Origin: Methyloversatilis sp.
GTDB taxonomy: Bacteria; Pseudomonadota; Gammaproteobacteria; Burkholderiales; Rhodocyclaceae
Reading direction: 5' to 3'
NCBI RefSeq assembly: GCF_030696805.1
Contig: NZ_JAUYRO010000096.1
Span: 62,001 to 126,000 of the forward strand
Length of the DNA: 64,000 nt
How positions within the stretch are numbered: position 1 is the first letter of the stretch; each line of letters opens with the position of its first letter. Shown here piece by piece: positions 1 to 7,982 of this stretch. The translations under genes and the position numbers were made by a program. The notes below the pieces were generated by a model that made no database searches, had not been told where the DNA came from, and was given only the letters and a program-made list of their open reading frames with translations.

Positions 1-1971
1 ACTGCCAATCGGCTGCCGGACCTTGCCGGGACCGGGCAGATCATCGACAGCAAGGAACTTGAAGGTAGCCGTGTCTTCACGGTCAACGAAGCACTGCGGC
101 GCGTCACCGGGGTGAACGTGAGGGACGAGGAAGGGTTCGGACTGCGTCCGAACATCGGCATCCGTGGCCTCAACCCGACCCGTTCAACCAAGGTGACCCT
201 GCTCGAGGACGGTGTGCCGCTGGCTTATGCACCGTATGGCGACAACGCGAGCTACTACCATCCGATGGTCGATCGCTACGAGCGCATCGAAGTGCTGAAA
301 GGACCGGGATCGCTGCTGTTCGGGCCGCAGACGGTCGGCGGCACGGTGAACTACATCACCCCCGCACCACCGCAGGAGGTCGGCGGGTACGTGCAGGGCG
401 CACTCGGCAATCGGGATTACGCCAATGCGAAGTTCAATATCGGCGGTCACGGGTTGTTGCTCGACTACACGCGTAAGCAGGGCAATGGCTCGCGCGACAA
501 CATGGAACATGAACTTGACGATCTGAACGTCAAGTACGTGATGAATCTGACCCGCGATCAGGTTTTGACGCTGCGCGGCAACTATTACACAGAGAACTCG
601 ACGGTGACCTACTCGGGTCTGACCCAGGCGGAATTCGATCGCTTCGGCGCGCGTTACAACCCGTTCAAGAACGACAGGTTCGACATCAGGCGGCATGGAT
701 TCTCCGCCACGCATGCCATCGCCGTCACTGAGAAAGCCGTGCTGACCACCAATCTGTACTACTCGCATTTCGATCGCGACTGGTGGAGACAGTCGAGCAA
801 CAGCACCGATACGCAGTGTGGGACGGGATTTCGCGATAGTCGCCTCGCGGGTATCGCAGTCGATCCCGACAACTGCAACTCCATCCAGGGACGTCTGCGC
901 GAATACGACACCTGGGGCATCGAGCCCAGGCTGACGGTAGAGCATCAGTTCGGTGAATTCCAGGCCGGCGTCCGCATGCATTACGAAGAACAGCGCAGGG
1001 TCCAGATCAATGCAACGTCACCGACCGGACGCACCGGCGCCGTGGCGGAAAACAATCTTCGCGAAACCAAAGCGTTCAGCGCCTATGTGTCGAACCGCTT
1101 CGATATCGGCAAATTCAGCATCACGCCCATCATTCGCCATGAGGACATCGATGCTGAACGCAGGAACCGTCTGACCGGCGACACGGGTGATACGCGGGTC
1201 AGCAAAACGACACCGGGCATCGGCATCACGTGGAATCCCTCCGATGCACTTACGGTGTTCGCCGGCGCACACAAGGGCTTTGCCCCTCCGCGCGTGGAAG
1301 ATCTGATTGGTGGCACGGGGACAGTGACCGAGGTAGATCCGGAAGAGTCGACCAACTTCGAACTGGGCGCACGCGTGCGCCCGACCGACAAGATTTCGTT
1401 GCAGGCTGCCTATTTCAGGTCTGATTTCGACAATCTGATTGCGGTGGGTTCGATCGCTGGCGGCAACACGCCGCTGTCCCAGGGAAAGGCGTTGTTCGAA
1501 GGTGTCGAATTCTCCGGTCAGGCCGCGTTGGCAAGCGGTGCATTCACACGCGTCGCCTATACCTGGCTGCCGGTCGCCGAGCAAAGCACGCCTTTCAGAA
1601 ACGTCGCAACGCAGGCTGTCATCGCAGGCAGCCAGTCCGGTCTGCGCCAGCCCTACACGTCAAGGAACACCCTCACTGCAGCGGCCGGCTACGAGAAGGG
1701 ATCGTTCCGCGGAGAGCTCGAAGCGCAGTACGTCGGCAGGCAGTTTTCGGATTTTGCGAACGTGATCGATCCGACGGCTGACGGTCAGCGTGGCGAAATC
1801 TCGTCCTACACGATCTGGAATGCCAGCCTCAACTACCGCTTCGATCGGGCCTTCAGCGTTTTCCTGACGGCGAAAAACCTCGGTGACAAGACTTACATCG
1901 TCGACCGTACCCGCGGCATCCAGGTTGGCATGCCCAGGCTGGTGTTCGCAGGCATTCGCTACACCTTCTGA
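1..1971 (+). CDS. TonB-dependent siderophore receptor, FecA-like (5' truncated)
   Basis: An outer-membrane beta-barrel receptor for ferric chelates, powered by TonB-ExbBD. The reading frame is open from base 1, so the signal peptide and early plug are missing and 656 codons are visible. The plug motifs IGIRGLNP and LLEDGVPLA (visible residues about 50-75) and VLKGPGSLLFGPQTVGG (about 98-114) are typical of FecA/ferric-dicitrate-type receptors. The rest is beta-barrel ending in RYTF, with the C-terminal aromatic residue expected of outer-membrane proteins. The next gene encodes a PiuC-type hydroxylase, a common companion of iron receptors. The actual ligand cannot be read from sequence. A start within the window is unlikely because the plug is already under way at base 1. 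Confidence 0.9.
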   Translation, partial: TANRLPDLAGTGQIIDSKELEGSRVFTVNEALRRVTGVNVRDEEGFGLRPNIGIRGLNPTRSTKVTLLEDGVPLAYAPYGDNASYYHPMVDRYERIEVLKGPGSLLFGPQTVGGTVNYITPAPPQEVGGYVQGALGNRDYANAKFNIGGHGLLLDYTRKQGNGSRDNMEHELDDLNVKYVMNLTRDQVLTLRGNYYTENSTVTYSGLTQAEFDRFGARYNPFKNDRFDIRRHGFSATHAIAVTEKAVLTTNLYYSHFDRDWWRQSSNSTDTQCGTGFRDSRLAGIAVDPDNCNSIQGRLREYDTWGIEPRLTVEHQFGEFQAGVRMHYEEQRRVQINATSPTGRTGAVAENNLRETKAFSAYVSNRFDIGKFSITPIIRHEDIDAERRNRLTGDTGDTRVSKTTPGIGITWNPSDALTVFAGAHKGFAPPRVEDLIGGTGTVTEVDPEESTNFELGARVRPTDKISLQAAYFRSDFDNLIAVGSIAGGNTPLSQGKALFEGVEFSGQAALASGAFTRVAYTWLPVAEQSTPFRNVATQAVIAGSQSGLRQPYTSRNTLTAAAGYEKGSFRGELEAQYVGRQFSDFANVIDPTADGQRGEISSYTIWNASLNYRFDRAFSVFLTAKNLGDKTYIVDRTRGIQVGMPRLVFAGIRYTF

Positions 1972-2059
1972 GATCACCGACGCACCGGGCTGGATGCAAC
2001 CTGGGGCGTCGTTCCATCTTTACCGGACCCGCCCTCACTCGTGCCGCCCTTGCCCATTC

Positions 2060-2743
2060 ATGTTGCTGACCATAAACAACCTGCTGCAGGACGATGAAGT
2101 CGCCCTTTTGCGCACCTTGCTCGCTCGCGCCGAGTGGTCGAGCGGCGCGGCCACCGCCGGTACGCAGGCTGTCACCGTCAAGAACAACCAGCAGATCGCC
2201 GAAGATGCGCCGCTGCTGCCGGAGTTGCGGCGCATCGTGCTGGCGGCACTGAACCGCTCGCCGCTGTTTTTCACGGCGGTGCTGCCACACCGCATCGTGC
2301 CGCCCTGCTTCAACCGCTACGCCGACGGCGCGGACCGATACGGCGCGCACATCGACAACTCGATGCGCGCGCTGCCCGATGGCAGTGGCTATATGCGTGC
2401 CGACGTGTCGGCCACATTGTTCCTGTCCGACCCGGCCGATTACGACGGCGGCGAACTGGTCATCGAAGATACCTACGGACGCCACGAAGTGAAGCTGCCG
2501 GCCGGCAGTCTGGTCACTTATCCATCATCGTCGGTGCATCAGGTGCAGCCGGTGACGCGCGGCGAGCGCATCGGCTGCTTCATGTTCATCCAGAGTCTGG
2601 TGCGCGACGCCGAACAGCGGCGCCTGCTGTTCGATCTCGACATGGAATTGCTGGCGCTGCGCCAGCAGCTCGGTGAAACGCCATCCATGGTCAGGCTGAC
2701 CGGGGTGTATCACAACCTGCTGCGCCGCTGGGGCGACACCTGA
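2060..2743 (+). CDS. Fe(II)/2-oxoglutarate PKHD-type hydroxylase (PiuC/YbiX family)
   Basis: A 227-residue member of the PKHD hydroxylase family usually found beside siderophore receptors. The metal triad is visible as H97-x-D99 (in YGAHIDNS) and H160 (in SSVHQV). R170 in TRGER is the expected 2-oxoglutarate anchor. The length matches the family (about 225 residues). The start MLLTINN was chosen because family members begin just ahead of this helix; longer in-frame starts would run into the end of the receptor gene. The gene follows the receptor by 88 bases and stops 2 bases before the next start, suggesting one transcript. Its substrate is unknown in the family; an iron-limitation role is inferred from context. 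Confidence 0.88.
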   Translation: MLLTINNLLQDDEVALLRTLLARAEWSSGAATAGTQAVTVKNNQQIAEDAPLLPELRRIVLAALNRSPLFFTAVLPHRIVPPCFNRYADGADRYGAHIDNSMRALPDGSGYMRADVSATLFLSDPADYDGGELVIEDTYGRHEVKLPAGSLVTYPSSSVHQVQPVTRGERIGCFMFIQSLVRDAEQRRLLFDLDMELLALRQQLGETPSMVRLTGVYHNLLRRWGDT

Positions 2744-2745
2744 AG

Positions 2746-3786
2746 GTGAATATGCCCGCGCCGCGTTCCATCGCCGACTATCGCGAATTGGCGCGCATGC
2801 GCCTGCACCCCGAGCTCTGGCACTACCTCGACGACGGCCGCGACACGCCGTGCGGGCGCGCCAACCGCGCAGCCTTCGACGCCGCGCCGCTGATGCCGCG
2901 CCCATTGACCGACGTGCGCGGCGGCCATACCCGCATCGAACTGTTCGGCGAGGTGCTTGGTCATCCGATGCTGCTCGCCCCGCTCGCCTATCAACGCCTG
3001 TATCACCCGGATGGCGAGCAGGCGAGCGCGATGGCGGCGAATGCGCAGGACGGACAGATGGTCATGAGCTCGCTGGCCAGTCAGCCGTTCGACGCCATTG
3101 TCCGCGCCGCCGAGCGCGCGCCCTGGTTCCAGCTTTACTGGCAAGGCAGCCGCGAGGCGACGCACCGGCTGCTCGATCGCGCGATCGCTGCCGGCGTCCG
3201 CGCGGTGGTGTTCACGGTCGATGCGCCGGTCAAGGTGACGGCGCTGGCGCTGCCGGCACAGGTTGGCGCAGTCAATCTCGATGCACCGGCAAGCGCGGTC
3301 GCCATCGCCGTCGGCCAGAGTCAGGTGTTCGACGGTTGGATGGCGAAGGCGCCGACCTGGGACGACCTGGCCTGGCTGAGGGAGCACACTTCGCTGCCTT
3401 TGCTGCTCAAGGGGGTGCTGCATCGGGACGACGCGGTACGTGCGGTGCAACGGGGCTGCGACGGAATCATCGTGTCCAATCACGGAGGGCGCGTGCTGGC
3501 CGGCGCTCCGGCCAGCCTGTCAATGCTTCCGGCCATCGTATCGGCCGTCGGGCCAGGCGTGCCCGTGTTGCTGGACAGCGGCATCGACAGTGGCAGTGAC
3601 GTGCACCGCGCACTGGTCGCCGGCGCACGAGCAGTGCTGATCGGCCGACCTTGCATCTGGGGGCTGGCCTGCAACGGTGCGCTCGGCGTCGCGCACGTCG
3701 TCCGGCTGTTGCGCGACGAGCTGGAACAGAGCATGGCGCTGTGCGGCCACGCCACCGTCGCTGCTAGCGCAGGAATGTCCGGCTGA
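2746..3786 (+). CDS. FMN-dependent alpha-hydroxy-acid dehydrogenase/oxidase
   Basis: A TIM-barrel flavoenzyme of the lactate dehydrogenase/glycolate oxidase family, about 346 residues. Visible family signatures are the FMN-binding Lys in LLLKGVL (K222), the catalytic His and Arg in SNHGGR (H246, R249), the DSGIDSGSD loop (about 278-286) and the phosphate-binding GRP (300-302). Translation can start at GTG 2746 or ATG 2752; the GTG lies 2 bases after the hydroxylase stop, so coupling is likely. The substrate (lactate, glycolate or another 2-hydroxy acid) cannot be told. The 3' end overlaps the convergent hydrolase gene by 23 bases. Confidence 0.87.
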   Translation: MNMPAPRSIADYRELARMRLHPELWHYLDDGRDTPCGRANRAAFDAAPLMPRPLTDVRGGHTRIELFGEVLGHPMLLAPLAYQRLYHPDGEQASAMAANAQDGQMVMSSLASQPFDAIVRAAERAPWFQLYWQGSREATHRLLDRAIAAGVRAVVFTVDAPVKVTALALPAQVGAVNLDAPASAVAIAVGQSQVFDGWMAKAPTWDDLAWLREHTSLPLLLKGVLHRDDAVRAVQRGCDGIIVSNHGGRVLAGAPASLSMLPAIVSAVGPGVPVLLDSGIDSGSDVHRALVAGARAVLIGRPCIWGLACNGALGVAHVVRLLRDELEQSMALCGHATVAASAGMSG

Positions 3787-4306
3787 TTTCGCGGAATTCG
3801 TCCGAGCCCGCCGCCCCCAGCCATTCGAACGCCACCATTTCGCGCGACACCACGATCACGCCATGCTGACGCATACGATCGAGTGCGACCAGGCGGTTGC
3901 TCGGGTCGCGTGACGCGATGCAGTCTGCGACAACAAACACCTGCTTGCCGCTGGACTGCAGGTCCAGTGCGCTCTGCAGTACGCAGATATGCGCTTCGGT
4001 ACCGCAGATCACGACCTGCGGCCGCTGCAGCCCGGCGACTGTGTCCAGGCAGCCATCGGTGACGCAGGAAAAATGCATCTTGGGCACAATGGACTGAACC
4101 GGCACGAGGTCGCGCAGTGCCTGCACGGTCACACCCAGACCTTTCGGATTCTGTTCGCAGATCGAAACCGGCACCGAGAGGCGCTGTGCGATGCGCACCA
4201 TCCACACGACATTGTCGAGCAGACGCTCGGCGTCATCCATTGCGGGCAACAGTCGCTCCTGCATGTCGATCAGCAGCAGCGATGATCCGTGGCGGTCAAT
4301 AAGCAT
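3764..4306 (-). CDS. Isochorismatase-family cysteine hydrolase
   Basis: A 180-residue alpha/beta hydrolase of the isochorismatase/nicotinamidase superfamily (YcaC-like branch). The catalytic triad is visible as D14 (LLIDMQ), K76 (PKMHFSC) and C108 (GTEAHICVL). The start ATG is preceded by GGAG at a good distance. It is convergent with the flavoenzyme gene and shares 23 bases with its end. The substrate is unknown. An isochorismatase role in siderophore synthesis is not supported because no entB-like partners are nearby. Confidence 0.85.
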   Translation of the reverse strand: MLIDRHGSSLLLIDMQERLLPAMDDAERLLDNVVWMVRIAQRLSVPVSICEQNPKGLGVTVQALRDLVPVQSIVPKMHFSCVTDGCLDTVAGLQRPQVVICGTEAHICVLQSALDLQSSGKQVFVVADCIASRDPSNRLVALDRMRQHGVIVVSREMVAFEWLGAAGSDEFREISRTFLR

Positions 4307-4401
4307 CGAACACTCCGTCGGTCCAGACTGACCAAGAGCTTACCAGTCGTTGATGGCTGCTTGCGACGCCGACGTTCGACGTTGCCGATTCGGGCGGCGG
4401 C

Positions 4402-6777
4402 TCAACGCACGCGTTGCTGGCCAAGTGCCTGACTGACCGCCCGATCGAACATCGGCTCGTTATTGACCACGCGCGCCTCGCCGTTGGCCAGCTGCAGCGC
4501 CAGCGCGTCTGGCGCGATCGAGGTCGCCCGCGTCGAACCGGGGTTCGTAAACAGATAGATGCCGCGTTGCGGGCTGACCCAGTTCAGGCGCATGCGCACA
4601 AAACTGCCATCGGCCTGCCTGAACTCGATCCAGTCGCCCCGCTTGAGTTCGAATACGCGGTCCTGCTCCTGGATATCGAGCGGTGACGGCAGGTTTAACG
4701 AAATGTCATTGAGTTCCAGTCCGTCCTGTTCGACACGCTCGCTGACCACTTCGGGCGCCGGCACATCGTCATTCGCCGAGTATGCCTCCGGTACCCACTG
4801 TTCGACTGCCGGTGCCGCTGTCGCCGCACCGGGCTTGATCCACTGCGCGTGCAGATCGAACAGGCCGTTGAGCAGCATCAGCTTGTCTGCCGGATGGGCG
4901 CCTGCCAGATCGAAGCCCTGGTTGAGGCGGCGCAGCAGACCGGGCAGCGCCACGACGAGGGCGCGGCGTTCATCCGCATCGGCCTTGGCTTGCACGCTCC
5001 AGATCAGTTCGTCGATGGTGGCGAGCGCCTGCTGGTAATCGACGGCCGCATCCGGACCGGTGTCGACATGCTTGCGCAGCAGCCGGCGCCATACGCCATC
5101 GAGCAGACTTTGCACCACGCCGGGCAGCGGTTTGCGCAGCCGGTCATCGATTTCGTCGTCGGCGGCGCGCCGCGCATCTTCGCGGCGCAGCCGTTCCTGC
5201 TCGCGCGCGCTGGCAATCAGCGCCGCCGCTTCCGCACGCTGCGTCTCGTCTGCTTCCAGTTCGATGACGAAGGCGCGCAGGTCGTCGCTGCACGCCTCGA
5301 AGAGACTCAGATCGCGGTCGAAATCGCGCAGGATGCGATCGACGATTTCCGCCAGCTTGATGTACAGCGGGTCTTCGTGTCCGACGTCACGCCCCCAGCG
5401 CATCATCGAATTGGAAATCAGGTCGAGCAGTCGACGTGCCGGATGCGCCTTGCTGGAGAAGAAGCTGCGGTCCAGCATGGCCACCTTGACCAGCGGAATC
5501 TGCAGCCGGCCGACCAGCGCCTTGATTGGATCGGCGATATCCGCGTCGTCGAAGATGAGGTCGAACAGCATGGCGACGATGTCGACCGTGATCGCATCGA
5601 ATTGTCCGAGATGGCGGCCCAGCTCGGAGGTGCGGAAACTGCGCAGCAGATTGGGCGGTATGCCGAGGTTGTAGGACGAAGCGGCGGGAACCGAGAGGTC
5701 AGCGTCGGACTGCAGCGCGCTCAGTGCCTCGAACACGAAAGGTGATGCAAGCCCGGCCGGGCTCGCCCCGGCGGCGCCGATCGGCGGCAGCGCAATACCC
5801 TGTGCCGCCATCTGGCCCTGGACCAGTTGCGACAGCATGGCGTAGATGTCGCCGTCTGCCTCCGCAGCGGCGCCAAACGCAGCCTGTTCTGCGAAGCCGC
5901 CATTCACCGACGACATGCCGAAGCCGGGCATCGATGCGGTGAAGCCTGCATCCTGGACACCGCCTATCGCAGGAAAACCACCCTGCCCACCAACTGATGG
6001 TGCAAATCCGCCGCTGGCCATTCCTGCCTGATCACTGGCTGCGCCGATGCCCTGACCATGCGTTGCGCCCACCACGCCGGCGCGCGCACCGACGTTGCGG
6101 CGGAATCCGCGACGCAGTCCCGGCAGCACGTTCTGCCGCTGCAACCGTACGTTCAGGTCCTGATACAACTTTGAAAGTTCGCGTGAAATCTGCGATTCGA
6201 GCGATTGCAGCAGCACCAGCCGCATCTGCACGCTGGCATCGACTTCTTCGCAGGCTGCGCGCAGCGCCTTGGCGACACCTTCGGTGCCGAGCGGATTGTC
6301 CTGATCGGTCGGATCCGTCTTGCCGAGCAGCGAGCCCAGACGCTGTTCGACGCCGAACAGCTCCTCGTCGCAGTGTTCCTTCAGCTTGCGGGTGAGTTCA
6401 TGAACAGCCAGATCCTGCGTCAGGTCGTCTTCGCCCACCAGGCTGAGCTCGTCGAGCGACGTCGGTACCGCAGATCGCGATGATTCAACCGGCTCGCCGC
6501 GCACACGCGCGTCGAAATAGCGGGTCAGGTGGTCGATGAAGGTTTGTTCGATGCCGGCCCACTGCTGGCGGGCCTTGCCGCAGGTAAACATGTAGAGGTT
6601 ACGCTGGTCACGGTCGAGCTCCGCTTCGGCCCGGGCGACGAGGTCTTCTTCGATTTTTTCCAGCATGCCGCGCAGCGAATCACGCAGGCGCCGGATCGTG
6701 AAATCCCGGCAGTCGCTGATCACCCGCCCTCGTTCGGGCGGTACGGCAGTCTGTTTCGGCAGGGGTACAGCGCTCAT
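4402..6777 (-). CDS. DUF1631 family protein under a c-di-GMP riboswitch
   Basis: A 791-residue cytosolic protein with no signal peptide or membrane segment, matching the DUF1631 family of beta/gammaproteobacteria, whose function is not known to me. It has a charged helical N-terminus (RDFTIRRLRDSL), a glycine/alanine-rich linker around residues 220-330, a long helical middle and a compact C-terminal segment (LKRGDWIEFRQADG, then LNWVSPQRGIYLFTN) that looks like a small beta-barrel. The last part recalls PilZ-type folds, but the canonical RxxxR and D/NxSxxG motifs are not visible. The leader carries a class I c-di-GMP riboswitch and a FliA-like promoter, so expression is probably tied to motility and second-messenger state. 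The ATG has AAAGGTG upstream. Confidence 0.9.
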   Translation of the reverse strand: MSAVPLPKQTAVPPERGRVISDCRDFTIRRLRDSLRGMLEKIEEDLVARAEAELDRDQRNLYMFTCGKARQQWAGIEQTFIDHLTRYFDARVRGEPVESSRSAVPTSLDELSLVGEDDLTQDLAVHELTRKLKEHCDEELFGVEQRLGSLLGKTDPTDQDNPLGTEGVAKALRAACEEVDASVQMRLVLLQSLESQISRELSKLYQDLNVRLQRQNVLPGLRRGFRRNVGARAGVVGATHGQGIGAASDQAGMASGGFAPSVGGQGGFPAIGGVQDAGFTASMPGFGMSSVNGGFAEQAAFGAAAEADGDIYAMLSQLVQGQMAAQGIALPPIGAAGASPAGLASPFVFEALSALQSDADLSVPAASSYNLGIPPNLLRSFRTSELGRHLGQFDAITVDIVAMLFDLIFDDADIADPIKALVGRLQIPLVKVAMLDRSFFSSKAHPARRLLDLISNSMMRWGRDVGHEDPLYIKLAEIVDRILRDFDRDLSLFEACSDDLRAFVIELEADETQRAEAAALIASAREQERLRREDARRAADDEIDDRLRKPLPGVVQSLLDGVWRRLLRKHVDTGPDAAVDYQQALATIDELIWSVQAKADADERRALVVALPGLLRRLNQGFDLAGAHPADKLMLLNGLFDLHAQWIKPGAATAAPAVEQWVPEAYSANDDVPAPEVVSERVEQDGLELNDISLNLPSPLDIQEQDRVFELKRGDWIEFRQADGSFVRMRLNWVSPQRGIYLFTNPGSTRATSIAPDALALQLANGEARVVNNEPMFDRAVSQALGQQRVR

Positions 6778-6860
6778 GATTCACCTTTGCGGCCGCGCAC
6801 GGCGGTCGGTAAAGGCTGAAACGGGGCGCAAAGTCAGGACCGGACGCGAGGCGTGGTACA

Positions 6861-6956
6861 GCATCACGGCGGCCCCGCTGTCATGGGGCGCTGGGCACCC
6901 GGTAGACCGGAAACTTTGCGTCGCCACCTTTCGGTGGGTTTGCCCTGGTTCAGCTT
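6861..6956 (-). promoter_or_regulatory. Cyclic-di-GMP-I (GEMM) riboswitch aptamer
   Basis: Read on the minus strand, the leader of the DUF1631 gene has the conserved GEMM blocks in order. GGGCAAACC (6945-6937) comes first, then a CACC-GAAA-GGTG hairpin with a GNRA tetraloop (6936-6925), then GACGCAAAG (6922-6914). A second helix follows whose base includes GGTC/GAC and whose tip is a perfect GGGTGC-CCA-GCGCCC stem (6900-6886). It closes with GCGGGGCCGCC. This layout is that of class I c-di-GMP aptamers. There is no U-run before the start codon, so control of translation is more likely than termination; whether ligand turns the gene on or off cannot be read. Confidence 0.85.
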
Positions 6957-6975
6957 CAATATGTCGTCACATCAT

Positions 6976-7002
6976 TTAACGACTGCGCTGCGCAAGACTT
7001 TA
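6976..7002 (-). promoter_or_regulatory. FliA (sigma28)-like promoter for the riboswitch-DUF1631 transcript
   Basis: Minus strand: TAAAGTCT (7002-6995), 11 bases, GTCGTTAA (6983-6976). The sigma28 consensus is TAAAGTTT-N11-GCCGATAA, so 7 of 8 and 6 of 8 positions match with exact spacing. It begins 5 bases after the HDOD stop codon, and the expected start point lies about 10-15 bases before the riboswitch aptamer. This is pattern matching only; no flagellar gene is in the window. Confidence 0.55.
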
Positions 7003-7007
7003 GGCCC

Positions 7008-7865
7008 TCATATCTGCAACGTGGCGATGATGGAGTCGAGTTCTTCCTTCGATTCCGCGACCACCGCCTCCAGCGTTTCATTGTCGATGTCCGAGGTCGC
7101 CGCGTCGGCAAGAACCCCGTCCTCTTCCGGCGACAGCGTGGAGAACGGATTAGGGAATGCTGCCATGCTTTCGGCGAGGAACAGCACGTCGCCCAGCGAT
7201 CGGGGCGGCACGACTGCGCCTTCGAACGACGGTGCATCAATGGCAGCGATCACCTGTTCCGGTACCTTGAGCGATTCGAGCACGGCGCGGCCGACGCTCT
7301 GGCTGAAACTGAACATCAGCCCGCCCAGTTCGGCTTCGCGCTGCAGCAGCGCAGGAAAGGCCGAGGCGCGGGCCAGCAGGTAGAACTGGCCGATTTCATG
7401 CACCAGACCGGCGAACATGGCCGTGTCGGCGTTGAGCCGCGAAAGGCGACGCGCGATGACGTAGCTCAGTGCCGAAACGTGAATGGTGTGCCGCCACAGG
7501 TCATGCGTCAGGACGCGCAGGCGTTCGTCGGCGCGCGCGTCCACCATCTGGCGGACGATGAGCGACATCGTGAGCATGCGGATCGGCTCGGTTCCGACGC
7601 GCGTGACCGCGGTACGGACGTCGGTGATTTCGTTGCCGCTGCGGTTGTAGGCGACCGAATTGGCGAGACGCAGCGCTTTCGCGCTGAGAACCGGCTCGGC
7701 GCCAACCAGCCGGCAGACCTCATTGACATTGATATCAGGATTCTCAAGCGCTTGCCGGATGCGCAGCGACACGTCAATGCTGGTCGGGAAGACGATGTCG
7801 CCCGATTCAAGTTCCGCTGACAGCCGCTGCAGTGCCTCAAGCGATGAATTCACCGGCTCACCCAT
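7008..7865 (-). CDS. HDOD domain protein
   Basis: A 285-residue protein made mostly of an HDOD domain (about residues 10-205), a non-catalytic relative of HD phosphohydrolases used in bacterial signalling. The VHEIGQF segment marks the HD-like core; a complete metal-binding HD set is not evident, as expected for HDOD. The last 60 residues are acidic. The ATG at 7865 was chosen because GGAGAA lies 7 bases upstream; a longer in-frame start 33 bases earlier is possible. The gene lies just upstream of the c-di-GMP-controlled DUF1631 gene on the same strand. Confidence 0.87.
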   Translation of the reverse strand: MGEPVNSSLEALQRLSAELESGDIVFPTSIDVSLRIRQALENPDINVNEVCRLVGAEPVLSAKALRLANSVAYNRSGNEITDVRTAVTRVGTEPIRMLTMSLIVRQMVDARADERLRVLTHDLWRHTIHVSALSYVIARRLSRLNADTAMFAGLVHEIGQFYLLARASAFPALLQREAELGGLMFSFSQSVGRAVLESLKVPEQVIAAIDAPSFEGAVVPPRSLGDVLFLAESMAAFPNPFSTLSPEEDGVLADAATSDIDNETLEAVVAESKEELDSIIATLQI

Positions 7866-7982
7866 GACATGTTCTCCGTGACGCACCGAGGTGCGCATAT
7901 GGTTCGATGTCTGTGTATACGGCAGCGTGCGGGTCGGACTTGATCCCCGATTCAGCTCACGCTGACGCCGCTCGCCTGCAGG

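Noticed and set aside
3764-4306. A siderophore-type isochorismatase next to the iron receptor
   Set aside because: The hydrolase has the triad but no entB/dhb partners or carrier domain is nearby, so a siderophore role is not supported.
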